Shown: positions 1-7,397, counted from the first letter of the stretch. The stretch: DNA of 11,972 nucleotides from Syntrophaceae bacterium (GCA_003165115.1 PLSJ01000337.1:2732-14703); one strand, 5' to 3'. Numbers and translations are program-made. Notes: a model not told the origin generated them from the sequence alone.

Positions 1-1
1 C

Positions 2-679
2 GAGGCTCTCGTTCTTTCGGTCAGAGCGCACAATGAGAATAGACGCGTCATGCGCGCCCTTTACCACCTGAGGCAAACGAATCCCCCCCTTATCTCCGGA
101 GTGGAAATGATGAAGGTTCTCATAGCAGCAATGAGCCTTCCTGTCGAAGAATCGAGCGATCTGATAGAAAGAGTGACAGAAGAGGTGAGGGGCAGAATAA
201 GGCCCCTTCACGATGGTAAGCCACGGATCATGCTTGTGGGAGACCAGGTAGATGATACTGCTCTCGTAGAAGCGATTGAGGAAGCGGGAGCGTGGGTGAC
301 AATGGACGATCTCTCCATCGGAAGCAAGATGTACTGGAATGATGTTGATGAGACCGCTGACCCGATTGAAGGTATAGCAGATCGCTACCTCAGAAAGTTA
401 AAACTACCGACGACCTTTATCAGCTCCGATCAAGGTTATGAGCAGACTCTGGAAACCCGGTTCATGCATCTAAAGAAGTACGCCGAGGAATTCGACATAA
501 CGGCCGTCATTCTTCTTACTTATAAATGCTGTGATCCCTACGGCTTCGAGGTCCCGGCGCTCGAGAGCTATCTCACTTCTTCGGGGAGGCCGGTGCTCCA
601 CCTTGAGGAAGAATATCAGTCTTTTGCCCTTCAACGGGTAAAGACAAGAATCGAGGCGTTCCTCGAAATGATTGCATAA
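2..679 (+). CDS. 2-hydroxyacyl-CoA dehydratase / benzoyl-CoA reductase family subunit, C-terminal part (5' end cut by window)
   Basis: The frame is open to the left edge, so the ATG at 50 is internal and the true start lies outside; 225 residues are visible. The upstream residues (ENRR, then LYHLR and PPLISG) are the usual middle of this family, followed by a second Rossmann-like half with the motif CCDPYGFE. This motif includes the family's C-terminal cluster cysteine, and the chain ends in the typical TRIEAFLE helix. Family members pair as two homologous subunits, each supplying cysteines to a [4Fe-4S] cluster, and remove water from a (R)-2-hydroxyacyl-CoA or reduce an aromatic CoA ring after ATP-driven single-electron activation. 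The next gene, 14 bases on, is the partner subunit, so the two are probably one operon. The order (shorter HgdB/BcrC-like subunit first, longer one second) resembles bcrC-bcrB, but that does not settle the substrate. The activating ATPase is not in view. Confidence 0.86.
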   Translation, partial: EALVLSVRAHNENRRVMRALYHLRQTNPPLISGVEMMKVLIAAMSLPVEESSDLIERVTEEVRGRIRPLHDGKPRIMLVGDQVDDTALVEAIEEAGAWVTMDDLSIGSKMYWNDVDETADPIEGIADRYLRKLKLPTTFISSDQGYEQTLETRFMHLKKYAEEFDITAVILLTYKCCDPYGFEVPALESYLTSSGRPVLHLEEEYQSFALQRVKTRIEAFLEMIA

Positions 680-693
680 AAAGGGTTCTGCAT

Positions 694-2025
694 ATGACCG
701 AGCAAAAGAAAACAAGGGCCGTGGCAACGCGGGCAGCGGCAAAGATACCTCAATTGGCAAGGGAAAATCTTGCCGCCACCGTAAGGGCGAAAAACGAAGG
801 AAAGAAGGTTGCGTACGCGTTCATTTTTGATCAACATGACGAAATCATGAGAGCTATGGATATCGTCCCGGCATGGGGAGAAAGCTTTTCAGGCATATGC
901 GCGGCCAAGCGCGTCGCGGAACAATATTTGGGTAAAGCCGAGACAGGAGGTTTTTCCCGCTCCCTCTGCACCTATGCGACGTGCAATCTCGGTCTTGACA
1001 TAATGCGGGAAGAACTGGATGGCGAAATGCCGCCTCACGTTCCCTGGGGAGGTATAGGCAGACCGGATATGATTCTGGGGAGCGCGCAGCAGGCCTGCGA
1101 CCCCCGGTTCAAGTGGCCCCAGGCAACGCAACATTACCTGCGCGATGTCCCGGTCTTTGTTGGCGGTATGTATTACCCACCCTGGGATCCAAAAACGGAT
1201 CACAGGACCCAGGAGAAATCGTACGTGGAGTATGTCACCGACGAACTCCGGGAATGTGTGCGTTTCTGCGAAAGGGTGACCGGCAAGAAAATGGATTGGG
1301 ATAGACTTGAAGCCGTAGTGGACTTGACGGATCGGACCTGGAACCTCTTCTTTGAAACGTACGAGCTGCGTAAGGCCGTTCCTGCTCCAATGGATACGGG
1401 CGATGCCATGAATACTATGGTGCCCTTCGCGTTCAACATGGGCACGCAAGGCGCCTATGATTTTTATGTCGATCTTCAGGAAGAGCTCAAGGAAAGGATT
1501 CGGAGAAAGGAAGGCGTCGCGGAGGATGAAAAATACCGGCTAATTTGGGCAGCAGGACTCCCTTCCTGGTTTGCGCTGGCCGATTTTCAGTACTTCAACG
1601 GCAAAGGTGCTGTCTTCCCTGTCGAAATCGCCTACCGAAATGGCGAAATGCTGCACAGACTGGATCTTCCAAAAGTGAGCGATCCCCTTGAGCACATTGC
1701 TTGGCGTTGGATGCGATACAAAACGCATTGGTACGACAAAGCTCGACAGCGTCCGGGCTCTATTCCCGCTGTCGAGCGCATCATTGAGTATATCGAGGAA
1801 TACAAACTGGATGGCGCGGTATTCCATTCCGCCTTTTCGTGCCGCACCGAGCATTCGGGAATCCTTCTCCAGGCGGAGATTCTCAAGAAGGTCTACCCAA
1901 ACATACCGATTCTCCTTATGGAGGGCGACATAGTAGATATCAGCTCTTACAACGAGGCCGATACACACAACAGAATCGATGCCTTCATAGAAGCGCTGTC
2001 GGCGAAGGAGGATATCTGCGGCTGA
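694..2025 (+). CDS. 2-hydroxyacyl-CoA dehydratase / benzoyl-CoA reductase family, large subunit
   Basis: A complete 443-residue protein and partner of the preceding partial subunit. The ATG at 694 is preceded by an AAGGG ribosome site about 8 bases upstream. Conserved positions expected for cluster ligands are C69 (ICAAKR), C92 (in LCTYATCN, with C97 nearby) and C383 (FSCRTEHSG), giving three well-placed cysteines as in HgdA/HadB/BcrB-type subunits. The C-terminal half ends in the family pattern ILLMEGD followed by NRIDAFIEAL. The length lies between HadB/FldB (about 410) and HgdA (about 480), close to BcrB. In the cell it should form a cytoplasmic heterodimer that needs a separate ATP-dependent activator. 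Family identity is secure from motifs. Whether it dehydrates a 2-hydroxyacyl-CoA or reduces a benzoyl-type ring cannot be decided here. The downstream TRAP importer and beta-oxidation genes fit a carboxylic-acid catabolic role. Confidence 0.87.
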   Translation: MTEQKKTRAVATRAAAKIPQLARENLAATVRAKNEGKKVAYAFIFDQHDEIMRAMDIVPAWGESFSGICAAKRVAEQYLGKAETGGFSRSLCTYATCNLGLDIMREELDGEMPPHVPWGGIGRPDMILGSAQQACDPRFKWPQATQHYLRDVPVFVGGMYYPPWDPKTDHRTQEKSYVEYVTDELRECVRFCERVTGKKMDWDRLEAVVDLTDRTWNLFFETYELRKAVPAPMDTGDAMNTMVPFAFNMGTQGAYDFYVDLQEELKERIRRKEGVAEDEKYRLIWAAGLPSWFALADFQYFNGKGAVFPVEIAYRNGEMLHRLDLPKVSDPLEHIAWRWMRYKTHWYDKARQRPGSIPAVERIIEYIEEYKLDGAVFHSAFSCRTEHSGILLQAEILKKVYPNIPILLMEGDIVDISSYNEADTHNRIDAFIEALSAKEDICG

Positions 2026-2058
2026 AGACGAGGGAGTCGCGGTGTGTAGGTGTGGACA

Positions 2059-2086
2059 TTGACGACTTTCACGGATTGATGATACT
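2059..2086 (+). promoter_or_regulatory. Possible upstream tandem promoter for dctP
   Basis: TTGACG (2059-2064), a 16-base spacer and GATACT (2081-2086) give a moderate sigma-70-like match just upstream of the stronger promoter at 2097. It is reported as a weaker candidate because the spacer is 16 and the -10 box matches at four of six positions. Confidence 0.3.
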
Positions 2087-2096
2087 CCGAAATGTC

Positions 2097-2125
2097 TTGA
2101 CATAGGCATGACCAACTGCTATAGT
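2097..2125 (+). promoter_or_regulatory. Near-consensus sigma-70-type promoter for the TRAP transporter operon
   Basis: TTGACA (2097-2102), exactly 17 bases, then TATAGT (2120-2125). This is 6/6 for the -35 and 5/6 for the -10 with optimal spacing. Transcription would start near 2132, giving a leader of about 83 bases before dctP at 2215. No clear terminator separates the dehydratase genes from it, so dctP may be transcribed both by read-through and from this promoter. Confidence 0.65.
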
Positions 2126-2128
2126 TGG
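2112..2128. promoter_or_regulatory. Inverted repeat overlapping the -10 box (candidate operator)
   Basis: CCAACT (2112-2117), five bases, AGTTGG (2123-2128): a perfect 6-5-6 inverted repeat centred on the -10 hexamer of the dctP promoter. A bound repressor here would block RNA polymerase. An 8-base palindrome GAGCGCTC (2142-2149) lies about ten bases after the predicted start. Which protein binds is unknown; the TetR-family regulator at 5260-5931 is the only regulator in view. Confidence 0.45.
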
Positions 2129-2214
2129 CCAGACATAAATAGAGCGCTCGGTTTAAATATAGTTGTACGAATGGAATAAATGTCTGCAAGGACAAAACGC
2201 ATACGGGAGGATTT

Positions 2215-3240
2215 ATGAAGAGTTTTCAACGATCCAGCTTTGTTCTCTTCTTCGCTCTGGTCTGTTTTGGCGCCTCGTGTCTTTCTGCGCAGGCCGAAGG
2301 GCCGGTCTTCAAGCTAAAGTTCGCGAGCTACATGCCACCTATGCACAAGGCTGCCACTGCCATAGAGGAGGCGTGGTGCAAGGAGGTAGAAAAGAGGACC
2401 AATGGCAGGGTCAAGGTTACCTATTTCCCCGGAGGAACACTGGTACCGGCAGTTCAGGCATACGAGGGAGTCGTTAAGGGCATCGCCGACATCGCCCTGG
2501 CGGCTCCATCATGGACCGCCGGAAGATTTCCTCTGACAGAAGTCCTGGCTCTTCCGTTGGGATTCAAAACGGCGGTGCAATCTACCGGGCTTGCGAACGC
2601 ATGGTACAAGAAATTCAAGCCGAAGGAATTCGACGATACCAAGATGCTCTGGCTGTCGGCCATGGGTCCGGGTGTTTTCCTCACCAAGAAGTTTACCCCT
2701 TCTATAGAGGGGCTAAAGGGTTTGAAAATAAGAGCCGGAGGGAACGAGGCCAAGATTGTTAACGCAATGGGCGCTGTGCCGGTGTCCGTCCCTATGTCGG
2801 ATGTATACGAGGGTTTGCAGAGGGGTCTCATCGACGGCATACTTTTCTATCCTGAATCCCTGAAAGGATGGAAATATGGAGATAATATCAGAGGGCTACA
2901 GGATAACCCCACGATTAATTATGCGGGCTTGACAGTGTTTGTCATGAATAAGAACAAGTGGAACGCCTTGCCTCCCGATATCCAAAAGATTATTGACGAG
3001 ATCGATGATGAGTGGGCAGTAAAACACGGTGAACTGTGGCTAAAGCTTGACAACGAAGGAAGAGAATTCGGCGTCTCCAAAGGCATGAAGATAGTCAACA
3101 TTTCCGGGGAAGAGGGGCGAAAGTCGGCGGAAAAAATGAAACCTGTCTTTAAGGCTTACCTGGAAGAGATGAAAGCAAAGGGTTTGCCTGGAGAGGAATC
3201 GTTGAAGTTCTGTGTGGATTACCTGAAAGCTCATCCGTGA
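2215..3240 (+). CDS. dctP: TRAP transporter solute-binding protein, DctP family
   Basis: A 341-residue periplasmic binding protein, first gene of a complete TRAP operon. The start at 2215 has a strong GGGAGG site at 2204-2209. Residues 1-27 form a Sec signal peptide (basic MKSFQR start, hydrophobic core, AQA before E28). There is a cysteine at residue 22, but its context (GASC) is a poor lipobox, so a soluble periplasmic protein is more likely. The mature part shows DctP features: KLKFASYMPP at the first strand, EVEKRTNGRVKV, and GLKIRAGG containing R173. R173 sits at the arginine that in this family salt-bridges the carboxylate of the ligand. The motif GLIDGI follows, preceding the second-domain strand. 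The ligand is therefore probably an organic acid; its identity cannot be read from sequence. A hairpin lies in the 84 bases after the stop. Confidence 0.93.
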   Translation: MKSFQRSSFVLFFALVCFGASCLSAQAEGPVFKLKFASYMPPMHKAATAIEEAWCKEVEKRTNGRVKVTYFPGGTLVPAVQAYEGVVKGIADIALAAPSWTAGRFPLTEVLALPLGFKTAVQSTGLANAWYKKFKPKEFDDTKMLWLSAMGPGVFLTKKFTPSIEGLKGLKIRAGGNEAKIVNAMGAVPVSVPMSDVYEGLQRGLIDGILFYPESLKGWKYGDNIRGLQDNPTINYAGLTVFVMNKNKWNALPPDIQKIIDEIDDEWAVKHGELWLKLDNEGREFGVSKGMKIVNISGEEGRKSAEKMKPVFKAYLEEMKAKGLPGEESLKFCVDYLKAHP

Positions 3241-3262
3241 TCCTTGAGCGAGAGACATTTTT

Positions 3263-3300
3263 CGGGATGCAGTGATCTCACCTCTGTTGCCGCATTCCCG
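3263..3300 (+). repeat. Intergenic hairpin between dctP and dctQ
   Basis: CGGGATGC (3263-3270) can pair with GCATTCCCG (3292-3300) as an eight-pair stem with one bulged A and a 21-base loop. No T-run follows, so it is not a classical terminator. Stem-loops after binding-protein genes in transporter operons commonly stabilise the upstream message and lower expression of the membrane subunits; that role is inferred here. Confidence 0.45.
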
Positions 3301-3324
3301 TAATCCGAGTCAAGGAGAACTGTT

Positions 3325-3792
3325 ATGCGTAAATTCATCTATACATTGTCCGCTATTATGTCTGCGTGCGCAGGAGTGATCCTTGTGTTTATGGCAGCGC
3401 TCACCTTCGCGGATATAGTAATGCGACTTTTTTGGGCGCCAATCCCAGGCGTATACGAGGTCGTCGCATTTCTCGGAGTTGCCGTTGCCGGCTTTGTCCT
3501 CCCACGCTCTTCTCTGATGAAGGCACATGTCGGAGTAGACTTCGTGGTCGAGAGGGTGTCCCCGAGAGCCCGAATGATCACCTTGATCGTTACACGGATA
3601 CTCGTGGCCGCCTTCTTCCTGATCACCGCCTGGTATTTCGTAGATATGGCAGAGAGCTTTATTGCGGCTAAGAACGTTACCATGACGCTGAGACTCCCTT
3701 TCTATCCCGTCGTATTCGTGATGGCATTCAGTTTTCTGGTTGAAGCCATTGTTGCTGTGTATCAGATGCTTGAAAGGGAGGAGAAAGAATAA
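3325..3792 (+). CDS. dctQ: TRAP transporter small membrane subunit, DctQ family
   Basis: A 155-residue inner-membrane protein of usual DctQ size, with an AAGGAG ribosome site 8 bases before the ATG. Four hydrophobic segments are visible at about residues 5-30, 43-62, 84-106 and 125-147. The pattern FADIVMRLFW after the first helix and a LRLPFYPVV segment before the last helix are typical of the family. It pairs with DctM to form the sodium- or proton-driven transport unit that receives ligand from DctP. The stop codon overlaps the dctM start by one base (TAATG at 3790-3794), so the two subunits are translationally coupled. The assignment is firm from topology, size and position between dctP and dctM. 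Confidence 0.92.
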   Translation: MRKFIYTLSAIMSACAGVILVFMAALTFADIVMRLFWAPIPGVYEVVAFLGVAVAGFVLPRSSLMKAHVGVDFVVERVSPRARMITLIVTRILVAAFFLITAWYFVDMAESFIAAKNVTMTLRLPFYPVVFVMAFSFLVEAIVAVYQMLEREEKE

Positions 3793-5099
3793 TGAATGAG
3801 TATGTGCTGGGAATATCTGCCTGTGTCGTTCTGATTCTCTTCCTCATGACAGGCATCGAGATTGCCTTTGGTATAGTGTTGGTAGGAGTTGCCGGTCTCA
3901 TAGTCACCTCCGGTTTCAGTGTTGCCTTCAATACGGTCGTTCAAGATTTCTACGACACCTTGGGTTCGTACGGTCTCACGGTCATTCCTCTGTTCATGCT
4001 TATGGGACAGATAGCTTTCCATTCGGGCATAGCCCAGCGATTGTACGATGCGGCGTATAAGTTAATTGGTCGTGTCCCGGGCGGTTTAGCCATGGCAACA
4101 GTGCTTGCGGCGACTATGTTTAAGGCTATGTGCGGGTCCACCTTCGCGACTTCTGCAACATTCTCGAGTGTGGCAATTCCGCAGATGAGCCGATACAACT
4201 ACAGCAAGAAGCTCTCAACGGGGATAGTGGCCAGTGTAGGCACCATCGGCATGCTCATACCCCCGAGCATTAGTATGATCATTTACGGCATTATCACCGA
4301 GCAGTCCATAGGGAGACTTTTCCTCGCGGGGATCATACCGGGATTGTTGATCGCAGGTCTATTCATCGCCGTAATCTATGTATGGTCCAAGATAGACCCC
4401 ACACTTGCTCCGCCTAGTACCGAGACCTTTTCACTGAAAGACAAATTGCGGAGCTTGCCTGAATTCATCTCGGTGGTCGTGATTTTTGGCGTAGTAATTG
4501 GTGGGCTTATGGCCGGCATGTTTACCCCAACGGAAGCCGGCACCATAGGAACGATTGCCATATTCATCCTTGCCGTGATCAAGAAAGGTATGTCTTTTAA
4601 GATCTTCGCGGCTTCAGTGGACGAGTCAATGAGATCCTCACTCATGATCCTCACCATCATTGCCTGTTCGGCTGTGCTCGGTCATTTCCTGGCTATCACG
4701 CAGATACCGCAAGTTGCGGGTGATTGGCTCACCAGTCTTCCTCTTCACAGGGTCCTGGTGATGATTATTGTCTTCCTTTTCTATCTGTTAGGTGGTTCTT
4801 TTATCGATGACATGGCATTTGTCATCCTCATTACTCCAATCTTGTTTCCCGCTGTCGTCAAACTTGGCTACGATCCCGTGTGGTTTGGTGTCATGGTCGG
4901 GATTACGCTGATGGTTGGGTCAATCATACCTCCCGTAGCCGTCAGCGTCTTTATCGTGAAGAACATTACCGGGGAGTCCTTTAGCACGATCTATTCGGGC
5001 GTCGTCCCTTTCCTTATAAGTTTCGTCGTTTTAGGAACCTTACTCTTCATGTTTCCGGGGATAGCAACCTGGTTGCCCAATCTGGTCATGGGGAACTGA
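3792..5099 (+). CDS. dctM: TRAP transporter large membrane subunit, DctM family
   Basis: A 435-residue polytopic membrane protein, full length for DctM. Family motifs are all in place. GGLAMATVLAATMF leads to the glycine/serine-rich CGSTFATSATFSSVAIPQM (residues 114-132). Next comes GMLIPPSISMIIYG (153-166) followed by LFLAGIIPGLL. In the C-terminal half, FTPTEAG and then GSIIPPVAVSVF mirror the first PPS loop, reflecting the inverted-repeat fold. The protein carries out ion-coupled import of the DctP ligand across the inner membrane. A GGAG site lies within the end of dctQ, and the start overlaps the dctQ stop. The next gene on this side is convergent, so the transcript should end in the 5100-5259 gap. 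Confidence 0.94.
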   Translation: MNEYVLGISACVVLILFLMTGIEIAFGIVLVGVAGLIVTSGFSVAFNTVVQDFYDTLGSYGLTVIPLFMLMGQIAFHSGIAQRLYDAAYKLIGRVPGGLAMATVLAATMFKAMCGSTFATSATFSSVAIPQMSRYNYSKKLSTGIVASVGTIGMLIPPSISMIIYGIITEQSIGRLFLAGIIPGLLIAGLFIAVIYVWSKIDPTLAPPSTETFSLKDKLRSLPEFISVVVIFGVVIGGLMAGMFTPTEAGTIGTIAIFILAVIKKGMSFKIFAASVDESMRSSLMILTIIACSAVLGHFLAITQIPQVAGDWLTSLPLHRVLVMIIVFLFYLLGGSFIDDMAFVILITPILFPAVVKLGYDPVWFGVMVGITLMVGSIIPPVAVSVFIVKNITGESFSTIYSGVVPFLISFVVLGTLLFMFPGIATWLPNLVMGN

Positions 5100-5112
5100 G
5101 CGCGAGAACGCA

Positions 5113-5174
5113 TTCCATGAGGGCTGAGCCTGACGGTTCACGATGGAAACAAAATAAGAAGTCCTGTGAGGACT
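5113..5174 (+). repeat. Stem-loops downstream of dctM
   Basis: A nested hairpin lies just after the dctM stop: outer TTCCAT (5113-5118) with ATGGAA (5143-5148), inner TGAGCC (5125-5130) with GGTTCA (5135-5140, one G-T pair). A second small hairpin, AGTCCT (5160-5165) with AGGACT (5169-5174), follows. Neither is directly followed by a T-run (the nearest is at about 5196-5201), so they are better read as 3'-end protecting structures than as a textbook terminator. Confidence 0.35.
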
Positions 5175-5229
5175 CCGATGAAAGGGAGGCGCTACTTTTT
5201 TAGAATCGTGGCGATTGGTCAACCCACAA

Positions 5230-5260
5230 AGAGGCGTTCCCGTTTTCTTGAATAGCCTCT
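5230..5260 (-). terminator. Possible weak terminator of the TetR gene
   Basis: AGAGGC (5230-5235) and GCCTCT (5255-5260) form a six-pair stem with a 19-base loop. It begins inside the TetR stop codon on the minus strand and is followed there by only a short T-run. The long loop and short T tract make this a weak candidate. Confidence 0.25.
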
Positions 5261-5931
5261 CAGGGTTTAATCAGGCCTAATCCCCGCAAAATGAAGTCAA
5301 CCATGGTGTCGCGGACTTCGTCAGATGACCGGTGCTTCACCGTCCAGCCCCTCATCGGCTGAAAAAGCTGAAGGAAAAGAATCTCGTTTGCCAGAACCTC
5401 GATGTCACCCTTGATCGGCCTGGACGTATTTACCGCTTCCAGGAGACCACGCCAGAATGTGACGCTATACTCGTAATCAAGTTTCAAGACAATGCGCAGG
5501 TGCTCTCTTTCCATATTCTTGCTTTCGGTAATGATAAAACGGAAGAGACTATTGTTCTTAAGAATAAAATCCAAAGAGCTGCGAAGGGCGGCTCTCAGCC
5601 TTTCTACCGGATCCCCTATACTGTCAATCTTCAGCGTTTTCAAGTACTCGCGCCACAACCTGATCATGTGCTTATGAAGCAGATAGAGCACATCGTCTTT
5701 TGAAGAGACGTAATGGTAAAACTGACCCATAGACATTCCGCACGCCTCTGCTAGTTCTCGGGTCGTAGTCGGGTGAAATCCCTTTTTGAAAAGGACGGTA
5801 GATACCCCAGCAACTATTTTTTCGTGTTTATCCTCGATGAGCTTGGCATTCTTGCTGGCGGACAAAAGAAGGTCATCCGATAATCCGCCCGTCTGCCCTT
5901 TCTTACTTGTTTCTTTCGAGTTAGTACGCAT
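5260..5931 (-). CDS. TetR/AcrR-family transcriptional regulator
   Basis: A 223-residue regulator. The N-terminal DNA-binding domain spans about residues 35-82: a first helix around IVAGVSTVLFKKGF, then the helix-turn-helix from TTRELAEACGMS to QFYHYVSSKDDVL, a classical TetR signature. The remainder is an all-helical ligand/dimer domain. Its LDFILKNNSLFRFIITESKNM stretch resembles regulators that sense acyl-CoA esters (FadR/KstR2-like, by resemblance only). The start at 5931 has AGGAG and AAAGG upstream. It leaves an N-terminal extension of about 35 polar, lysine-rich residues before the first helix, longer than usual; no later in-frame ATG precedes the HTH. The gene sits between the transporter and the beta-oxidation genes, 240 bases downstream of the same-strand dehydrogenase gene. 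It is the natural candidate to control one or both blocks. Confidence 0.9.
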   Translation of the reverse strand: MRTNSKETSKKGQTGGLSDDLLLSASKNAKLIEDKHEKIVAGVSTVLFKKGFHPTTTRELAEACGMSMGQFYHYVSSKDDVLYLLHKHMIRLWREYLKTLKIDSIGDPVERLRAALRSSLDFILKNNSLFRFIITESKNMEREHLRIVLKLDYEYSVTFWRGLLEAVNTSRPIKGDIEVLANEILFLQLFQPMRGWTVKHRSSDEVRDTMVDFILRGLGLIKP

Positions 5932-6171
5932 AAGCCACCTTTCTCCTGGTAGCGAAGCCCACGGAAGAACCGTCAGAAATCCATTCGCTTTCTTTGTCTT
6001 CCATTATCCGCCGTCGTTTTATTTAGTGAGTGCGGCTTCAGTCAACCTTTCTTCCTGCTTGCTGCCATATACAAGTTAATCCAGATGGCTTTCCTGACCG
6101 ACGCGGTTTGTCAAAGAAGGCCCTGAGGGGAAAATTGTCTGACTCCGTAACGCTTGTCGTGGCTTCCGAAT

Positions 6172-6990
6172 CTACACCCCCCACTTCACACCCGCGCTGG
6201 CCAGACTTGCACCCGCCACATCGACAACAGCAGCGCCCCCATCAACCAGGAGGACCGATCCCGTCATAAAAGATGAGTCATCACTCGCCAGATAGCTGCA
6301 AATACCCGTGATCTCTTCGGGCGCCGCAAAACGCCGCAGGGGAAGATTGGACGATATGACCTTGAACACGCCTTCGAGATCTGTATTGAGCGTTCCCTTC
6401 AGGCGGCCGAGTGAATGCTCTGTCATGGCAGTCCTGACACCGCCAGGGCAGACTACATTGCTTCTGACTTTGTAAGGCCCGTAATCCAACGCAACCTGCT
6501 GAGTCAGCATGATCAGGCCCGCCTTTGACGATGCGTATGCGGGCATACCGGTGAGACAGCGGAGACCGCCGATAGAGGCGATATTTATGATCGAACCTCC
6601 TCCGTTCCTGATCATATGCGGTATAGCTGCCTTCATAAGAAGAAAGGGGCCGGTGAGGTTTGTCTCCATCATCTTGCGCCACAGCTCCGGGTCTACTTTG
6701 ACTACACTGCCCCCCTCGTCAATGCCTGCATTGTTCACGAGTACGTCAATTTTGCCTCCGAAGCTCACTGTGGCCTCTACCATCCGTACGGCATCTTCCG
6801 ACTTTGAGACATCGCCGGCGCAGGTTGTCACTGAGCCCGGCGGAAACGTACCGGCCATCTTGTCGAGCTTTGCCTGGTTTCGCCCGGTTATGCAAACTCT
6901 CGCTCCATCCGCGATGAAGCGCTGTGCAATCACGCTGCCTATACCCTGGCCCCCTCCCGTTATGAGCGCCACTTTTCCATTTAGGTCCAT
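6172..6990 (-). CDS. Short-chain dehydrogenase/reductase (SDR), NAD(P)-dependent
   Basis: A 272-residue classical SDR. The cofactor loop is TGGGQGIG (residues 11-18), with TGR at 35-37 after the second strand, where the arginine hints at NADP(H) but does not prove it. D60 is the adenine-ring contact and NNAG is at 86-89. The catalytic set is complete: N111, S139, Y152 and K156 (S to Y spacing 13, YxxxK). The C-terminal part has CPGGVRTAM and ends DDSSFMTGSVLLVDGG as expected. The start at 6990 has AAGGAG on the minus strand with good spacing. Substrate is unknown. With CoA-pathway neighbours, a hydroxyacyl-CoA or alicyclic/alcohol substrate is plausible, and a FabG-like (R)-3-hydroxyacyl activity would pair with the MaoC hydratase. 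It is divergent from the beta-oxidation run. Confidence 0.93.
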   Translation of the reverse strand: MDLNGKVALITGGGQGIGSVIAQRFIADGARVCITGRNQAKLDKMAGTFPPGSVTTCAGDVSKSEDAVRMVEATVSFGGKIDVLVNNAGIDEGGSVVKVDPELWRKMMETNLTGPFLLMKAAIPHMIRNGGGSIINIASIGGLRCLTGMPAYASSKAGLIMLTQQVALDYGPYKVRSNVVCPGGVRTAMTEHSLGRLKGTLNTDLEGVFKVISSNLPLRRFAAPEEITGICSYLASDDSSFMTGSVLLVDGGAAVVDVAGASLASAGVKWGV

Positions 6991-7029
6991 ATCTTCAACT
7001 CCTTTCTATGAATAAAATCTAATTGGCCC

Positions 7030-7069
7030 CTTCGATCGATGGAAGAACCCGTGGCTATCGATGACGAAG
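7030..7069 (-). repeat. Imperfect hairpin in the SDR leader
   Basis: CTTCGATCGAT (7030-7040) pairs with ATCGATGACGAAG (7057-7069): 11 pairs with a two-base bulge and a 16-base loop. It lies 40-80 bases upstream of the minus-strand SDR start, so it would sit in that gene's 5' leader or operator region. Confidence 0.4.
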
Positions 7070-7143
7070 CAACGCACTTCACGCTTCTCATCACAGCGAT
7101 CAACCACTCGATCTATCGTATACTTTAACAGATTATTGAGCCG

Positions 7144-7158
7144 AATTGTCAAACAATT
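7144..7158. promoter_or_regulatory. Inverted repeat overlapping a minus-strand TTGACA (candidate operator)
   Basis: AATTGT (7144-7149), CAA, ACAATT (7153-7158) is a perfect 6-3-6 inverted repeat in AT-rich DNA. Its core contains TTGACA on the minus strand (complement of 7147-7152), which could be a -35 box for the SDR gene. No convincing -10 was found at the right distance, so the promoter part is weak. The site could be bound by the TetR-family protein. Confidence 0.35.
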
Positions 7159-7397
7159 TTACCCGCCCCGGGTCCTCCTCGCCAAGAAGGGCCCAAGACC
7201 TGTCAGTAACGTGAGCCAGGGCGGTATCTCGCCGACAGCTCTTGAGACCACCGGACCTCGGGCGTGCAATATGATGATGACGTCCCGGCAGCCGCCACTG
7301 CCAGGCGAGACCGGCAGGCAGCATTACCGAATGCGGATCGGGTTCCAAAGTTGCCGCTATCGGGCGACATGCTTGCAGTGGAAAAGGAAGAAAAGGC

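Noticed and set aside
50..52. ATG at 50 as start of the first subunit
   Set aside because: The in-frame sequence upstream (ending ENRRV) is typical family sequence and open to the edge, so this methionine is internal.
889..1449. 186-codon minus-strand frame inside the large dehydratase subunit
   Set aside because: Shadow of a clearly coding frame with all family cysteines; the antisense translation shows no domain.
5196..5201. T-run after dctM as a Rho-independent terminator
   Set aside because: No stem ends directly before it; the nearest hairpin stops at 5174, about 20 bases away.
6017..6045. Minus-strand TTGACT-17-ATAAAA as TetR promoter
   Set aside because: The -10 box matches consensus poorly; the 240-base gap 5932-6171 probably holds the TetR promoter but no convincing site was seen.
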